Positions 1 to 17,600 of a stretch of DNA of 64,000 nucleotides are shown here, one piece after another (the stretch's first letter is position 1; every line of letters starts with the position of its first letter). The stretch is from the NCBI RefSeq assembly GCF_901709675.1, contig NC_051095.1:6447956-6511955 (forward strand). Reading direction: 5' to 3'. Source of the DNA: Syngnathus acus (Eukaryota > Chordata > Actinopteri > Syngnathiformes > Syngnathidae). The translations under genes were made by a program, and so were the position numbers. The notes below the pieces were generated by a model. The model saw only the letters and a list, made by a program, of their open reading frames with translations. It was not told the origin of the DNA and did no database searches.

Positions 1-32
1 AGAGTTTTTTTTTTTTTTTTAATGGTGCACAC

Positions 33-756
33 CAGGGCTGCGCTGGCATCTCCCTCCCTTCGCTCTCGCTCTTCCTCTTCTTCCTGCTCTTCGTCATCAC
101 TCTCGCTGTTGTTGATGAAGCAGAGCTGAAGGTTCATTTGCGTCTGCAGTCTGCAGCACAAGACGAACAACAACAAAATGAGCGTGCGCCAGCACGCTTC
201 CGGAAATTCGGCAAAGGTTCGCTTTGACTACCGTGAGCCGAGAGCAGACACGTCTCCGTTGTCATCGCTGTTGTCCTGCCCATCGTGGTGGCGCCGATGG
301 CGCCGGCGCCCGTCCTCGTTCTCCCGCCCCACAGCTCCTTGTTCGCCCGTGCAGCTGACGGGAGCTCGGCCTCGCTCCAGGGTCGCCGCGCCGCTCTGAC
401 CGTCCCAAACAAATAAAATTAGTCAACTCGAGCTTATTCTCCATTGGCGACTAAACACGATAATATCGAATAAGCAACAAAAATGGCGTCCAAACAAGAA
501 GCAAGTGAAGGTGAAGCCGGTCCCTCATTTCATCTCATTTCTGCCAGTTCCTGCAGATTACGCAGAGGCGTCCAACCTTTGCCAGCTTGTCCTTCTTCTC
601 CTCTTCCTGCTTCTCCAGCTCGGCGATGCGAAGGCTCAGCGCCTCCCAGTGCATGATGGGAAGGCCCAACTCGTCCCGGGGCTCCTGGGTATGGTCGCTG
701 TCCTTGTCCATGTCATCTCCGCCCCACTTCTGCCGTTCTTTGTCACCCACCTCCAT
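33..756 (-). CDS. SCHIP1-family-like protein, N-terminal exons (3' end beyond window)
   Basis: Three coding exons can be joined on the minus strand: 577-756, 232-395 and 33-150, with phases 0 and 2 matching. The first begins with ATG at 756 and encodes an acidic stretch and then a charged helix (HWEALSLRIAELEKQEEEK). The second is low-complexity and ends DNSDDNGDVSALGS. The third reads RLQTQMNLQLCFINN followed by a Glu-rich run; this resembles the 'SRLQSGMNLQICFVND' region of schwannomin-interacting protein 1, an adaptor of the axon initial segment and nodes of Ranvier. The conserved C-terminal coiled coil that would prove the family lies beyond base 1. The third exon probably ends at 33, where GTGTGC is a donor, before a poly-A run. 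The start is uncertain, because an acceptor-like AAG lies just upstream of the ATG at about 786. The donor after the first exon is GTTGGA, unusual but allowed. Confidence 0.5.
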
Positions 757-2360
757 CTTGTCAGCGCCTCGGCATCTTTTCTTAAGCAGTAAGACACGAC
801 AGGCTTTTCAACCAACATTCACCAGCTAACGACGAGCAAGCCATGAATCTCCCAAAGCAAGCCTTCCAAAATTTGGGGCTTACAGCAAAGACCATTTTCT
901 ATGGGGGACTTACAACCACAGCACGTACCCCCTAAAGCCACAGAAAGTCAAATGTTGCCTAGTTCCCAAAATATTAAATAAAAATAAATCATTGGGGGAT
1001 AGCCCTGGTGGTGTCATCTCTGAAGCCTCCATACCAAAATTAAATCTTCAACGTGCTTTTCGGGGCGCGGCCGGAGGAGACCTTAGGCAAGAAAGGAACT
1101 GCCTGGATTGGTCACCCCCCCCCCCGGTTAATGACAGGACGCTTAAAGACAAACAAGCAACAACGACTTGCACGTCTGGACAATTTGGCGTCAACCAGTT
1201 TTTGGATGCATGTGGGAGGCACAGATTGAGAGGCGGCATGCCAACATAGCCCCGAACTGCGAGGCAAAAACCAAAACCACTTTTTAACCACGCTGCTTGC
1301 CAGCTTAAGGCTGGTAGTTTGACTTGAATGGCAAAAGTTGTTTATAGTTTTCGAATGACTAGGGGCGGAGAGTTCCAAATGCCTTTCAGACGTCTTGCGT
1401 TTTCTCCCCGAAGTGGTCGGATAGTTGAAGATAGTTTACTTACTTGGTTACTCACTTCCACCAGTTGCTTGGCCAACGCCGCCGTGCTTTTGTTTGCCAC
1501 ATACTTCACATCTGCAGCGCTTGACAAAGTCCAAAATTAAAATATCCCAAACCTTTTGTGGGGCTTTTCAAACCTTTGCGGGTGTCTTCGGCTTCCTATA
1601 GCTGCTTTTCAACGACTTTTATTGAGTTTTACTGTTGTCAAACAAAAGACGCAAACTCTAATCTTGTGGAATTTCACGCAAAGATACAAACGTGTGCGCG
1701 CGTGTGTCACTTCCGGCGGGCTGTTCACAACAAAAGCTTAGCTTGCTGGCATTTCCGCAAACCGTAGTTTGAGGATTGCGCAACACTCTGAGAAGGATTG
1801 CTCTATTAAATTTAACGTTGTATATTTTCCGTCCTTCTCACTTTATGAATGACTAAAAACAGCTAAGGGCAAATGAAAGGCTTACTCCGTAGTTGGTTGC
1901 ATTATGCCACAAAATGTGACGGGAAGGGATGTAATTGGTCACTGTAGCTGTCATATTCATGGACAATGTATATGTTCAAAAAGTTCCACACTTAATTCTA
2001 CCTGAATACACCCTGGAGTCGTCCAAACCAACAACATAAGATGGTGCTGTTGAATCAAAGTTAAATGCTGAGCGCTTAATCGAGTCACCAATAGCTCTTC
2101 ACCTAACCAACCAAATCAGACAGTCGTTGTCAACATCATATTTATTGTTTGATGTATCGATGCTGTCGTTATGACTGGAACTCGACAGGATGCCACTCTG
2201 ATCATTTGAGAACAGTTGCGGATGTTGAACGCAGGCCCCGACAGCTCCCGCATGATGATGAGACGGACGTTGCGTGTTTTTTTTTTCTTCCTCCTGCTCA
2301 CTCGCTGCGGTCATAGTCGGTACGGGAAGAGTCACACTCGCTCACACGCTACGAGTCGCT
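757..2360. other. Intergenic, upstream of the SCHIP1-like gene and downstream of abce1
   Basis: No coding exon, RNA gene or clear repeat is recognised here. The open frames present are short, unconserved and found on both strands. An AATAAA on the minus strand at 2141-2146, about 215 bases after the abce1 stop, is a plausible polyadenylation signal for abce1. Confidence 0.5.
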
Positions 2361-6590
<4,230 letters not shown>

Positions 6591-6714
6591 ATGTTTTATA
6601 ATTACTATCAAATCTTCTTGGTAGATTACTTGCATTTCTCTCTTTCGGATGCCATTATTATCATAACTATTATTGTTATTAATATTAGATGGATATTATT
6701 ATTTTACATTATTC

Positions 6715-7460
6715 TTATTATTATTATTAGTAGTAGTAGAAGTAGTAGTAAAGTCAAAGTCTGCTTTATTGTCAATTTCTTCACATGCCAAGACACACAA
6801 AGAGATCGGAATTTCTTTTCCCATTATCCCACGGTGACAAGACATATTACAAAGTAAATATATATATATATATATTATATTATATAGGTCCACGGAGAAA
6901 TAAAACATTCAAGAAAACAACACAAAACGTAAAAACAAGAAGGCACATACAATGAATATATAAGAGCGATGAATAAATAAATAAATAAATAAATAAATAA
7001 ATAGGAGCAAAAACAGAGCAAGTGTGCATACAGCAGACAGTCAGAATATAGCGCGAGAGTAATGCAAAGCAGCCAACGTGGCCCAAAAGGTCAGGACGTT
7101 ATGCAGCCGAGGGTGGAGATGGGAGAGAGTTCAGGATCCTAACAGCCTGGAGTACGAAGCTGTTGGTGAGTCTGGTGGTGCGGGAGCGCAGGCCCCTGTA
7201 CCTCTTCCCAGAGGGCAGCAGATCAAACAAAGTGTGAGCGGGGTGACTCACATCACACACAATCGTGGTCGCCTCGGGGGTGAGACGGGAGGTGTAAATG
7301 TCCTTCAGGGAGGGGAGTGAAGCACCATCTAATCCTCCCAGCTGTGTTCACTATGCGCTGCAGGGCCTTCATGTTGTATTCAGTGCAGCTACCACCCCAC
7401 ACAGCGATACAACTGGAGAGGACGCTCTCAGTGGTGCCACGGTAGAATGTGCGCATGATG
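6715..7460 (-). mobile_element. 3' end of an L2/CR1-like non-LTR retrotransposon (5'-truncated)
   Basis: Read on the minus strand, 7456-7080 encodes the C-terminal part of a LINE reverse transcriptase (FYRGTTESVLSSCIAVWGG and then the KALQRIVNTAGRI region). It is followed by a 3' UTR and a tail near 6715-6790 ending in TGACAATAAAGCAGACTTTG and a TAC/TAA-type simple repeat. AT and AAAT microsatellites (6860-6885, 6973-7004) lie inside the tail. The frame is truncated on the 5' side and shows no endonuclease. A second, longer piece of the same family lies at 37240-37880. Confidence 0.75.
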
Positions 7461-7893
7461 GCTGGTGGAGCACCTGCTCGCCTGATGTTTGCATGAAATA
7501 ACTTTTTTTGTGTCTTTCTTTTTTACGCTACACTAGTGCGGTGGCCTTTGGAGAAGCTGTCGGTGAAAGCTTCATTTGCGCAATACTACATTAGGCGCAG
7601 GGTTCAATGCCATCGCCGGCCATCTAGTGTGGGCTTTGCATGTTTTCACCCCTTCCCTGCGTGGGTTTCCTCCCACGTTCCAAACACACTCAGAGGCGGA
7701 ATGGCCGCTCCTAATTGTTTTATTTGGTTTTGTTTTTTTAATGGTGACAGACAAGACTACCCGGGACCCTCGTGAGGATAAGCGCTTCAGGACAATGGAT
7801 GGATTTGATTACGTGAATAGCAATATCAAAATTGTTACAAAGCAGTATACAATCATTTTTTTCAAAATGATTCCAAAGAGCAATACAAAATGC
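7461..7893. other. Spacer between the LINE fragment and the lectin array
   Basis: No gene is recognised. The stretch 7590-7810 looks like degenerate repeat sequence of unknown family. Confidence 0.35.
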
Positions 7894-8062
7894 ACCCAAA
7901 TGGCGTCATGAGGAAGTCTGACTAATACTCGTACCTCGGGCGTAATAAATTAGTTATCATATTGACCAGATTATAAAATTGCCCTGTCCAAACCAGTAAA
8001 CTATTAAATGAGTTAACCAGGTGACACACCGATTGTCTTTATTATTTTATTATTTTTTTGGT

Positions 8063-8660
8063 CAATTAAACAAGGTAAAACAACAGATGGTATAATAATA
8101 ATGCATGGTAAATTTAACAATAAGTAAATGAGATATAAGAAATCAATGATGAAAATGCACGGTAAATCTAAGAGAATAATAACATGGTAAATTGGACAAT
8201 AATGCATGGTAAATCATCAGATGGCATAATCATAATGCATGGTAAATTTAACAATAAGTAAATGAAATATAAGAAATCAATGATGAAAATGCACGGTAAA
8301 TCTAAGAGAATAATAACATGGTAAATTGGACAAAGGAATAATAATGCATGGTAAATCATCAGATGGCATAATCATGATGCATGGTAAATTTAACAATAAG
8401 TAAATGAAATATAAGAAATCAATAATGAAAATGCACGGTAAATCTAAGAGAATAACAACATGGTAAATTGGACAAAGGAATAATAATGCATGGTAAATTA
8501 TCATATCACATGTTAAGTCAAGAAGAAGAAGAAGAAGAAGTAAACAGAATCATAACGCTTGGTAAATCTAACAAAAAGACGAATGCATGGTAAATCAGTC
8601 ATAATAATGCATCAATCAATCAAAATGCATGGTAAATCAAACAGAACGATCATGCAAGGT
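8063..8660. repeat. Minisatellite, ~134-142 bp period, downstream of lectin copy A
   Basis: Units contain ATGCATGGTAAATTTAAC, then AAATATAAGAAATCAA, ATGCACGGTAAATC and ACATGGTAAATTGGAC. Starts at 8101, 8235 and 8377 give periods of 134 and 142 bases. The short word TGCATGGTAAAT is further repeated through to about 8640. A GAA run lies at 8522-8541. The 3' end of gene copy A (stop at 8678) immediately follows on the right. Confidence 0.9.
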
Positions 8661-8677
8661 CAATTGCATTCATATGA

Positions 8678-11600
8678 TTACTCGCCACTTGTATTGGCGC
8701 CTTTATCCAGCGCATAACGCTCCGTGGGCATCTTACACATGTAGCCGTTGAGTTGCGCGCACGACATCATCTTCCATTTGCCAGACTGAAAGTACAAGTG
8801 AGATTGATTTTAATGCAAAAAAACCTCGTCTCCGACGAGCGGGTCAATCTTTTTCACACCCACCTGTCTCAAGGCGGCCACGCAATTCTCCAACCTGTCG
8901 CCAGGTTCTTCCGGAGCCCAGTTGGTTAAGGTCACCTTCTGGTGGTCCGACCACGCAAATTCGCCGGGAACCACCGGGGCGTTCAGTTCGATCCACGTGT
9001 CGCCGGGGGCTGCAAACAGCAAGAGCGCTCTCATTTGCTTTCCAGATATGGTACCGATCAAGCAGTTGCGACGCTTGGCGAGCGCGCACCTGACGTCAGG
9101 AGGTCTTGCAGCCAATCCCGCTCAACCTTGGAGCGAATGGACACCAGCTTGGCCTTCAGACCGGAGCAGTTTTGTCGAGCGCCGTACCACGTCTTTTGAT
9201 CATCAAAACGTTTGTAGCAAAAGTCCGCAAACTCCTCCCATTCAGGTCCCAAGCATCTCGGCTCTGCGCGCAAGATGGCGTCACGTGATGAAGTATGCTT
9301 TCTATTCTAGACAGCCTACTCACCCTGGTCAACAAAAGTGTAAGACGGAGATCGAGCCAAACCGTCACCATCCCTGCAGACAGTAAAGTGAGAATGAGCC
9401 GGGCGTCTTCAAATAGACGCTGCAGTGAGAGCTAACCTCGAGGTGATCCCGTTCCTGGCGGAGCTGTTGTAGGCCTTCTGTGGCTCTTTCTTCAGCAAAG
9501 TCACAATTCCTCCGATCGCGTTCTCAATGACGCCCGAGTGAATGGCAGCCGCGCAGATGTTTGACTCCTGCACTCAGAGAACATCTCGGACAAAGAACAA
9601 GAACTCCGCTGGCAGGTCGTGCACTAATTAACATACTTGTTTGTAGATGTGGGTTCCGTAGACCGTGTAGGTTTGGGCGCAGCCCAGCGGGCACTGGACT
9701 CTGCGGGAGACCTTGAGTTACGAGGAGGCTTTTCCGCAAGAAAATTTGATGGCGGGTTTGACTCACGTCATTGAACCGTCGAGGCCGAGGCTGGTGGCTG
9801 TGCTGCTGCATAAGATGTCTGCGGGTCAGAAGGGCAAATCAAAGCCTGTTTCTTGCTGGTTTTGCCACTGCCCTCCAAACGTCGGTACTCACCGCGAGAG
9901 GTGTCGTCAGGCGTGCACCCTAAGACGTCAAAGCGAAGTCCAAAAAACTTTGGCAGGAGACGGACATACTGGGCGAACATGAGCCTGGTTAGCATGTGCG
10001 TCCCCACACCAAGCTGGAAGCAAAACATACGCCCGTTTGCAATGAATGACAACTGCCTGGATGACAAAGTTGGAGTCGGCTACCGCTCGCTCACCTGCGT
10101 TGGGTGGCGATACCAAGTCTCTCCGTCAATACTGAACTGCAACTCAAATATGCTGGAAGAATACTCTTGGTACATACACCTCTGGGTCACAATGCCCGTC
10201 ACCTTGAAGGTCTGACCGAGGTTCACCTGGATCCAGCTGCCGACTGAGGGCGGAAGGCATTCCATTGCATTGCTCAGGATACCAAACTACGACGGAGAGC
10301 TGTGTTTTTTTTTTTTTACATACACATTTGTGACGGTCTCCAGCAACCGCTGCCCCCCAGACGCGCTTTGTGAGGTTCGCCATTGATCGCAGAGGAAGAG
10401 GCTGAGAAGGAGGAGTCTGGGATTGTCCCATCAGCGATGCCCAGACTGTCAAGACACACTGAGGAAAGACAAAAAAGTGGAAGGAACGCTCGCTCATTCA
10501 CTCTCACGTCTGGCCAGCCGTCCGTCCCTAGCCGACGCGCTTTCTGGGGATCCGTTGGATTCTTTCCTTGTGAAGCCCACCTTTCTGCTCACAGCTGTAG
10601 ACGATGTGGTGGTATTTGGAGACACCAGGGCAGGGGTCCGTACCCGTACGTTGAATGGGGCAATGCTGACGTCTGTCACACAATGCTCTAAAGTGAGAGA
10701 GAGCCCCTTTCATCCGGCAGCGATCTGCAAATGACAACACAGCGCCATTTTATGCACATTTCCTTCACATACCGACTTCAACTGGTTGCAGGACAAAGGG
10801 AATTTCAATGGTTAATGACGCTTTAAAGCGTCTAAGTCCATGCATATTGATATTGAATTATAGATTACAAATGAGTTACTGTACTGCGTGTGACACCTCG
10901 CGACAGAAACGGCTCCAGGACAGCGAGCTAAAATCAACAATGCCACTGGAGGATTCTTACCGTGTGATATGACGTCGCCACTCGGACAGACGTCGCTACG
11001 CCTCCGTCCATGGAAAGCCGACTGTACGCGGATGACGCTTTCATCGGAACATTCAAGGAATCTCAAATCGTCTTGGCAGACAAATTCCTCCTTGTAGCCT
11101 GAGAGAGCACAACCATTGACTTCTCTCTGTCTTTTTTTTACAGAGACGTTGAAGGCGACTTACCGTCATGTAGCAGCAGCTGGGGTTTTGCTGTCTTTCC
11201 TAGAAGCGGGAACCAGAACGTGTGATGAAGGTCCACCCACCGTGGGGCGTCACATAACACTTACCTTTTCCTCTTTTCTTGCAGACGTAGCCTTTCCTGT
11301 TGTCGCACTTGTCACGCTCCCAGTCACTGCTGCCGGTGAGCAAGGAAAGACATTTCCCCCCTTCGGCATCACCTGGAGGGAGGGAGGAGGGAGGGGGAGA
11401 GACAAGATCTGAGCGCTCATCCGTTCCTCCAAAGTGCAGCTGACAACCGCCTCAGCCCGACCTGCACTCGAGTGGAGGTAAGAGAAGGGGGATCCGTCAG
11501 CCCACTTGCCGCCGTCACCCTCGATGGAGGCGTTGGCGCCCAACCACAGGGAGGCGTCATCACCCATCAGAACCTTGGCGATACCTTTGGATCCCAAGGA

Positions 11601-14600
11601 GAACATGCACGATTCCAAAACGACTCACACTTGACTACAACTTGACGGGTGTGGCACAGCCATGACAAAGTGCTAACAATACTGCAACAAAGAGTGAAGC
11701 CAAAAAACAACCAAGCAAAGCTGGCCATATCTCAGCTTGATCACGTTTCGAGTTGGAAAGGAAGGCGAAGTAGGGAAAAAAATCAAAGTTTCTTTCTTGA
11801 GTCATACGCAAATTCACGGCCAGCCTACCCTTTATGAAGGCCTGCTCATCGGTGTCGGTGATGCTGAGCAGGTCCCCTTCGAGGCGTTTGCAGTCGTCTT
11901 GCGCCTTCTGCCAGGTCTTGGTGGGCTGGCTGATCATCAGGTAGCAGAAGTCGTCGGTGGGGTTGTCTAGCCACCAGCCGCATTTGTAAGTCCAGCCTGC
12001 GAGCCAGACGGCGTAAGACGGCATAAGACAGCGGCAGTGCGGCATAAGACAGCGGCAGTGCGGGACACCTACTGACGAGGCTGACTGATGATGCCAGCCG
12101 TCGAGTCCCTCCGTGCTTGGCTGCAAGGAAGGGGGGTGGGCAAATATCAGCAAATGCGATGGATGCGTCCAAAAAGGAGCGCTCGGGAGCGACGTTTGCA
12201 CCTGTTTTGCAGAAGAATGGCCGCGCTGTTGAGCACTGACAGCCACTCAACTCCCCAACAGAATTTGGGAACGCACAGTCCCCCGAGGTGCCTTTTTCCC
12301 ATTGTTTGTACTCCTGCGGACGACACGCGTGTATTGGACTCCCAACGCCCTTCCTCGGCTCACTCGCGCCCACGTTTTGCCCATTTCCCCTCCAAAACAA
12401 TCCAATCGTTGAGCGGCGTTTCTCCCCTTTTTTTTATGCTGCTCAAATTTGGACTTTCCCAGCGCAGCTTTTGAAAAATAGGCAATTCACTTACAAAGGT
12501 TGTTCCGTCACTCCACTCGTAGTCGTCGCCCATCGTCTTATTGAGTCCCACCAAAGCAGATTGTTGGGTCTGCGAGTGATCTTGTGGAAAGGAAGGAAGG
12601 AAGGACAAGAAGAGTTTCAGGGCAAGAAGAGCTTCAGGCAAATGACGAGTGCGGCGGTTCCTCTTGGTGCTCACCATACACAAATTGGGCCTCTTGCTTA
12701 GAGTGGACGCTAGCCAGGTGGCCTCCCAGGGCTTGACAGAACTTCTCAGCATTGTCATAATTTTCATGCGTCTTCTCGTAACGGTAACAATAATCGTCAT
12801 AGTGGAAGGTGTTGTCGTCGCAGTAGGCAGCTGGGCCCGCAAAGAAAAACGTTACCGTGACAAGACGGCCAAAGTGCAAATAAGCGTGCTGCAACTCACT
12901 CTTCACTACAGCAGGACCATGTTTGGGGGAACACGTCTGTCCCTCTGGGCAGCCTGCACAAAAAAAGACCCGTTTGCTTCTTTCATTGGCAACGTGAGCA
13001 CGGACGTGGAGGCTTACTCAGCGGCCGTTTGCACATGTAGGCCAACGAGGAATGACAGGAGCCAGAGCGCCACTTCCCGGCCTGACCCATTCCCCCTTGG
13101 TTGACATAGGCGCAGGACGCAACGTCGGCGCTGTCGGGAGAAAAAAAAAGGATTATTTTCCTGTTTTTTTTTCCTCCAAAAGTGTCCGTCTTCAAAATTG
13201 GTTCCAGAACCTCCACCTGACAACAGCATGCAGAGTTGTGAGGTCTTACCTTTCGAGTTGATTTGGGGCCCAGTTGGTGTGCTTTATTGTCTCGCCATCA
13301 GACCAGGCCAGCTTCTGGCTCCCGCCTACAAAGCGACACCAGAGCTCGTCGCATTTCTGGGGGGAAAAAAAGAAAACAATCCCAGTTGTCGCTCCAGAGT
13401 CCACTGCCGCTTCCATCTCACCTGGTTGGAGAGTCCCAGCCAGAAGGGGGTGTCCATGCCCATGGTCCCCTTCACAAAGTCTTCCTCGGCCGAGGAGTTG
13501 ATCGAGACCAGGTTGCCGCCCTCAGAGACGCAGTGGTGCCAGGCGCCCAGCCAACCGTTGGGGGCCTCCACCTTCTTGTAGCAGCTGGAGTTGTGCTCGA
13601 CCCACCCGAGAGCACACTTGCTGACTGAAGGCACAATTTGGGGAACAGGCGGACAGATCAGAGCACACTCCTGTTTTTGCCATGCAGTCCACTTTGAGCA
13701 AAGGGTCATTTTCTCGGGTCGGGCAAATTGGAAGATCACTCGACTTGGTTAAGCTCAGCCCAGTGCATTTTTTGAAATGATTCCGGAAAATTCACCCTCA
13801 CGCTTGAGAAACAACCGCGGCCGCACACAAAGTGCCGCTGTACAAGTTAAGACGATGCAAAAAGCATTCAACTCGTGGCTAGGATCATGCGTTTTTGACG
13901 CTCAGTCTGACTTACCGTCAAGAGTCGGCGCTTTCACTCCTGCAAGAGGACACGAAAAGACAGACATTAAGGCACAGACGGACATCAAGGGGCGATAACG
14001 GTCGGTGGGGCGATAACGGTCGGTGGGGCGTCATGCCTCACTTACCTTTTCCTCTTTTCTTGCAGACGTAGCCTCTCTCGTTGCCGCACGGGTCGTACTT
14101 CCAGTTGCCGCTGCCAGCGAGCAAGGAGAGACAATGCCCCCCTTTGCCGTCACCTGGAGGGAGGGAGACAAGATCTCAGTGCTCCTCCGTTCCTCCAAAA
14201 TGTAGTAGACAACCGTCTCCGACCGACCGTCACAATGGCGCTTGAACGTGAACGAGGATCCGTCAATCCATTTGCCGTTATCGTCATCGAGTGAGACATC
14301 GGCGCCCAACCACAGAGAGGACGCTTGTGCCTGACCCGTGACGAAACCTGTGGATCAAAAGAGAACATGCAAGAAGAATAGGGGGATGTTAGCCAAGATG
14401 ACGAGAAGTAGTATCAACACCAAGCCAGCAATAACAGTGCGGTATACTACGCTTGAACTATTATTTCATGTTCTAATGATAACATATGCACTTATATAAA
14501 CGAGGGATTACTGTACCATCAAACCTGTCCTGTAAAGAGATATAAAAATAATACAAAGGGGATGTGCCAGCTCAGTGGCCTAGTGGTAGAGTGTCCGCCC

Positions 14601-17600
14601 TGAGACTGGAAGGTTGTGGGTTCAAACCCCGGCCGGGTCATACCAAAGACTATAAAAATGGGACCCATTGCCTCCCTGCTTGGCACTCAGCATTAAGGGT
14701 TGGAATTGGGGCGTTAGATCACCAACTGATTCCCGAGCGCGGCACCGCTGCTGCTCACTGCTCCCCTCTCCCCCAGGGGATGGATTAAAATCACACGGGG
14801 ATGGGTTAAATGCAGAGGACAAATTTCACCACACCCAGGTGTGTGTGTGACGATCATTGGGACTTTAATCTTTAATTAATGTGGAAGGAAGGTATTAAAC
14901 ACTGGAGCTAAAAACAAAAACACAAAGTACCTGGCTTATTGTATTGAAATCGAGCGATCGATACACAATATGAAAGCGGTGGTCAATGAATAGTTGTTGG
15001 TTTTTTTTTGTTTTTTTTTGGTCAATGTGGGACCTGCCAGCCGGCAGGAAAAACACAGGATCCAGACAGACTCGGTCAGGGGAATGAATGCTCATTCCAT
15101 ATATGTATTGGTGTAGAAGTAAAACCTCAACTGATGACAATGATATTGATATGTGTAGCATCAACAAAGGTTCTTGATGAAACTGCACAACCATTGACTC
15201 ACATATGCATTATGTCTTACATCTGGTAGATTTCCAAAGGACATGAAAATAGCTACTACCACTGTAGAAATAGACTAATTACACGCCATTCTCTCTCTCT
15301 GCTTTCAGTTTGCCGAGATCCTTGAAAATCTAAGCTCTAAAGAAAGCATTTGACACAATAAATCATGGCATCAGAGTGGACTGGGTGAGGAGCGACTTAA
15401 TCAACAGGCAGCAATTTGTATAAATTGGAGTTCAGACCTTTTGCCCATAACATGTGGAGAACCTCAAGGGTCGGCTGTCCTTGCTCCTAAACACGATCAT
15501 CGTGCAGTAATGCCTCAAAAATAATGAAATGCATTTTGTTTTGCTCGTGATACAAACATCTGTTGCGCTGTGGACAATTGACAGCAGCTTACGGAAACAA
15601 CCACAATTTGAGTGAAACACAATTCGCATGATTTGCAAAGTATACATATCGAACCTCATTTGGAAGGGACAATTGATGATGATGGAAAGAGCTTCTGAAA
15701 TACAATTCCTGGGTGTGACTGTTGACAATAATAATCTGCTGGAAATCACACATGAATCATGTAAAACCAAAAATGTCAAAGGCAATTCGGAAGCATTGCG
15801 GACTCCAGATACCGACATCTACTCAGATTGCCATATCTGAACTACCGTGTGGGGAATATGGGGTAACACCGAATAAGTCAAGCAATAAGAAAAATAACAA
15901 GGAGAATACAAACGTACTTTTTATAATCATCGGAGACGGAAACTGAATATTAGGCGTGGAAAAGTTTGCTGAACAACCATAAAAATGTGTATAACTGTTT
16001 GTGGGGTGAAATTGTGCAATGGTCGAGAAAATGAGCGCACGTAAAAACTGCTCAAAAAAGTGTATCAAATCTGGTCTCTTAACATGCATGAGAAAAAAGA
16101 CAAAGTGACTACACACAGGCAAAAAGGAATCAAAGTGTGTCTACGTCTGTTTTATTGATTTGTATGTTGAATTATTTGTTGAATGGATTAGGGTGGGAAT
16201 CTAAAAAGTTGTTTTCGGGGGGTTTTTTTTTCATTTTGGGTGACTTAGATATGGCACTTTAAAGTGTTTCATTTTCCTATTTACGTGTTTTAAATATGTG
16301 CAAAATAAACAGAACTTGTTCATGGCCAATATTTTAATTCACGGCGGCCTACCGTGTACAAAGTCCTGCTCGTGCGAGTCGGCGATGCTGAGCAGGTTCC
16401 CTTGGTGGGCTCGGCAGTGGTCTTGCGCCTCCTGCCAGGTCTTGGTGGGCTGTGGGATGATCAGGTAGCAGAAGTCGCTGGAGGGGTGGTCCAGCCACCA
16501 GCCGCATTTTTCAGTCCAGTCTGTGAGCCAGACATAAGACGGCGTTACGCAAGACAGTGCAAGACGGACGGCGCCAGTGCTGGACACCTACCAGGTTGGC
16601 CCACCAATGGTGGCAGCTGTGGACGGCCTCCGCCGCGCTTGGCTGCAGAGAAAGGGGGTATAAGCAAATGCGGGAGCCGTCCAAAAGGAGCGCTCGGGAG
16701 CGACGTTAGCACCTGTTTGGCAGATAACTGACTGCTTGTATTGGCATCTGTAGTTCAGGTAGATCTGTGCGCCAGAACCCATGAATGCACAGTCACCAGC
16801 GGCAGCGGAGTAGTACCCGAGGTCGTCGTAGTCCTGCGGACGAGATTTTGGACAGAACTTTAAGCGTGTTGCATTTGATCTGGTCGTCTTCCTGCCGCAT
16901 TTCCTCACTTAATGGCGTACCTTCTCTCATTCAAGTTTCACTTTGGTTTGTCGGCTTCACTTTATTGTCAGTCAAAGTAGTATGAACATTGCAATGAAAT
17001 GAAGCATGTTGTGCCCTCTCTGGCGAGCCAAAGGTCTCATGCACAATGCAACTAACCCTGAAGACCTAAAGACAAACCAGAGGCACCATCCAGGATATTT
17101 CCTGGACATCTTAACTGCCTCCTCGCTGTCTCTAAAATCAGAGCGCCAAAAATGTGTCATCGGCTGCCCGATGCCTCAAGACAAAACGGATGCCTGCAAA
17201 CCGACTTTTCCAAAGGCCTCCAGCAATTCACTTACCAAAGGTGTTCCGTCACTCCACTTGTAGTTGTTGCCCTTCTTCTTGAGTCCCATCCAAGGTACAT
17301 TACCTACAAAGTGATCTTGAGGAAAGGAGGGAGAACAAGAGCTTCAGGGCAAGAAGAGCTTCAGCCAAGTGACGACTACGGCGGTTCTTCTTGGTGCTTA
17401 CCATACAGGAATTGGGCATCTCGCTTAGAGTGGACGCGAGGCAGGTGGGCTTCGCGGGCGAGACAGAACTCCTCAGCATCCTCTTGAGTTTCACGACTCG
17501 GGCCAAAAAGATAGCAATGATCGCCAGAAAGGACGTTGCCATCGTTGCAGTCAGAAGCTGAGGCCACAAAGAAAAACATTGAGGGGGAAACCATGACGAG

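Noticed and set aside
8013-8504. Repeated frames such as MIYHALLFLCPIYHV near 8 kb, 22.4 kb and 36.7 kb
   Set aside because: They arise from the 134-142 bp minisatellite, and have no splice context or coding conservation.
8063-8660. CRISPR-like regular repeat
   Set aside because: The period is about 140 bases, repeats have no distinct unique spacers, and the DNA is eukaryotic.
13198-13628. Plus-strand open frames of 100-150 aa across the lectin exons (also 18026-18382, 27377-27953, 32216-32675)
   Set aside because: They are antisense shadows of GC-rich lectin exons. They run through splice sites and recur only because the exons are duplicated.
14566-14640. A tRNA gene on the plus strand
   Set aside because: A and B boxes are present, but the acceptor stem does not pair and the sequence continues into a SINE body and tail.
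15628-15840. Small plus-strand gene MICKVYISNLIWKGQ
   Set aside because: It is the tail of a degenerate LINE reverse transcriptase (FLGVTVDNN motif), present in both intron copies.
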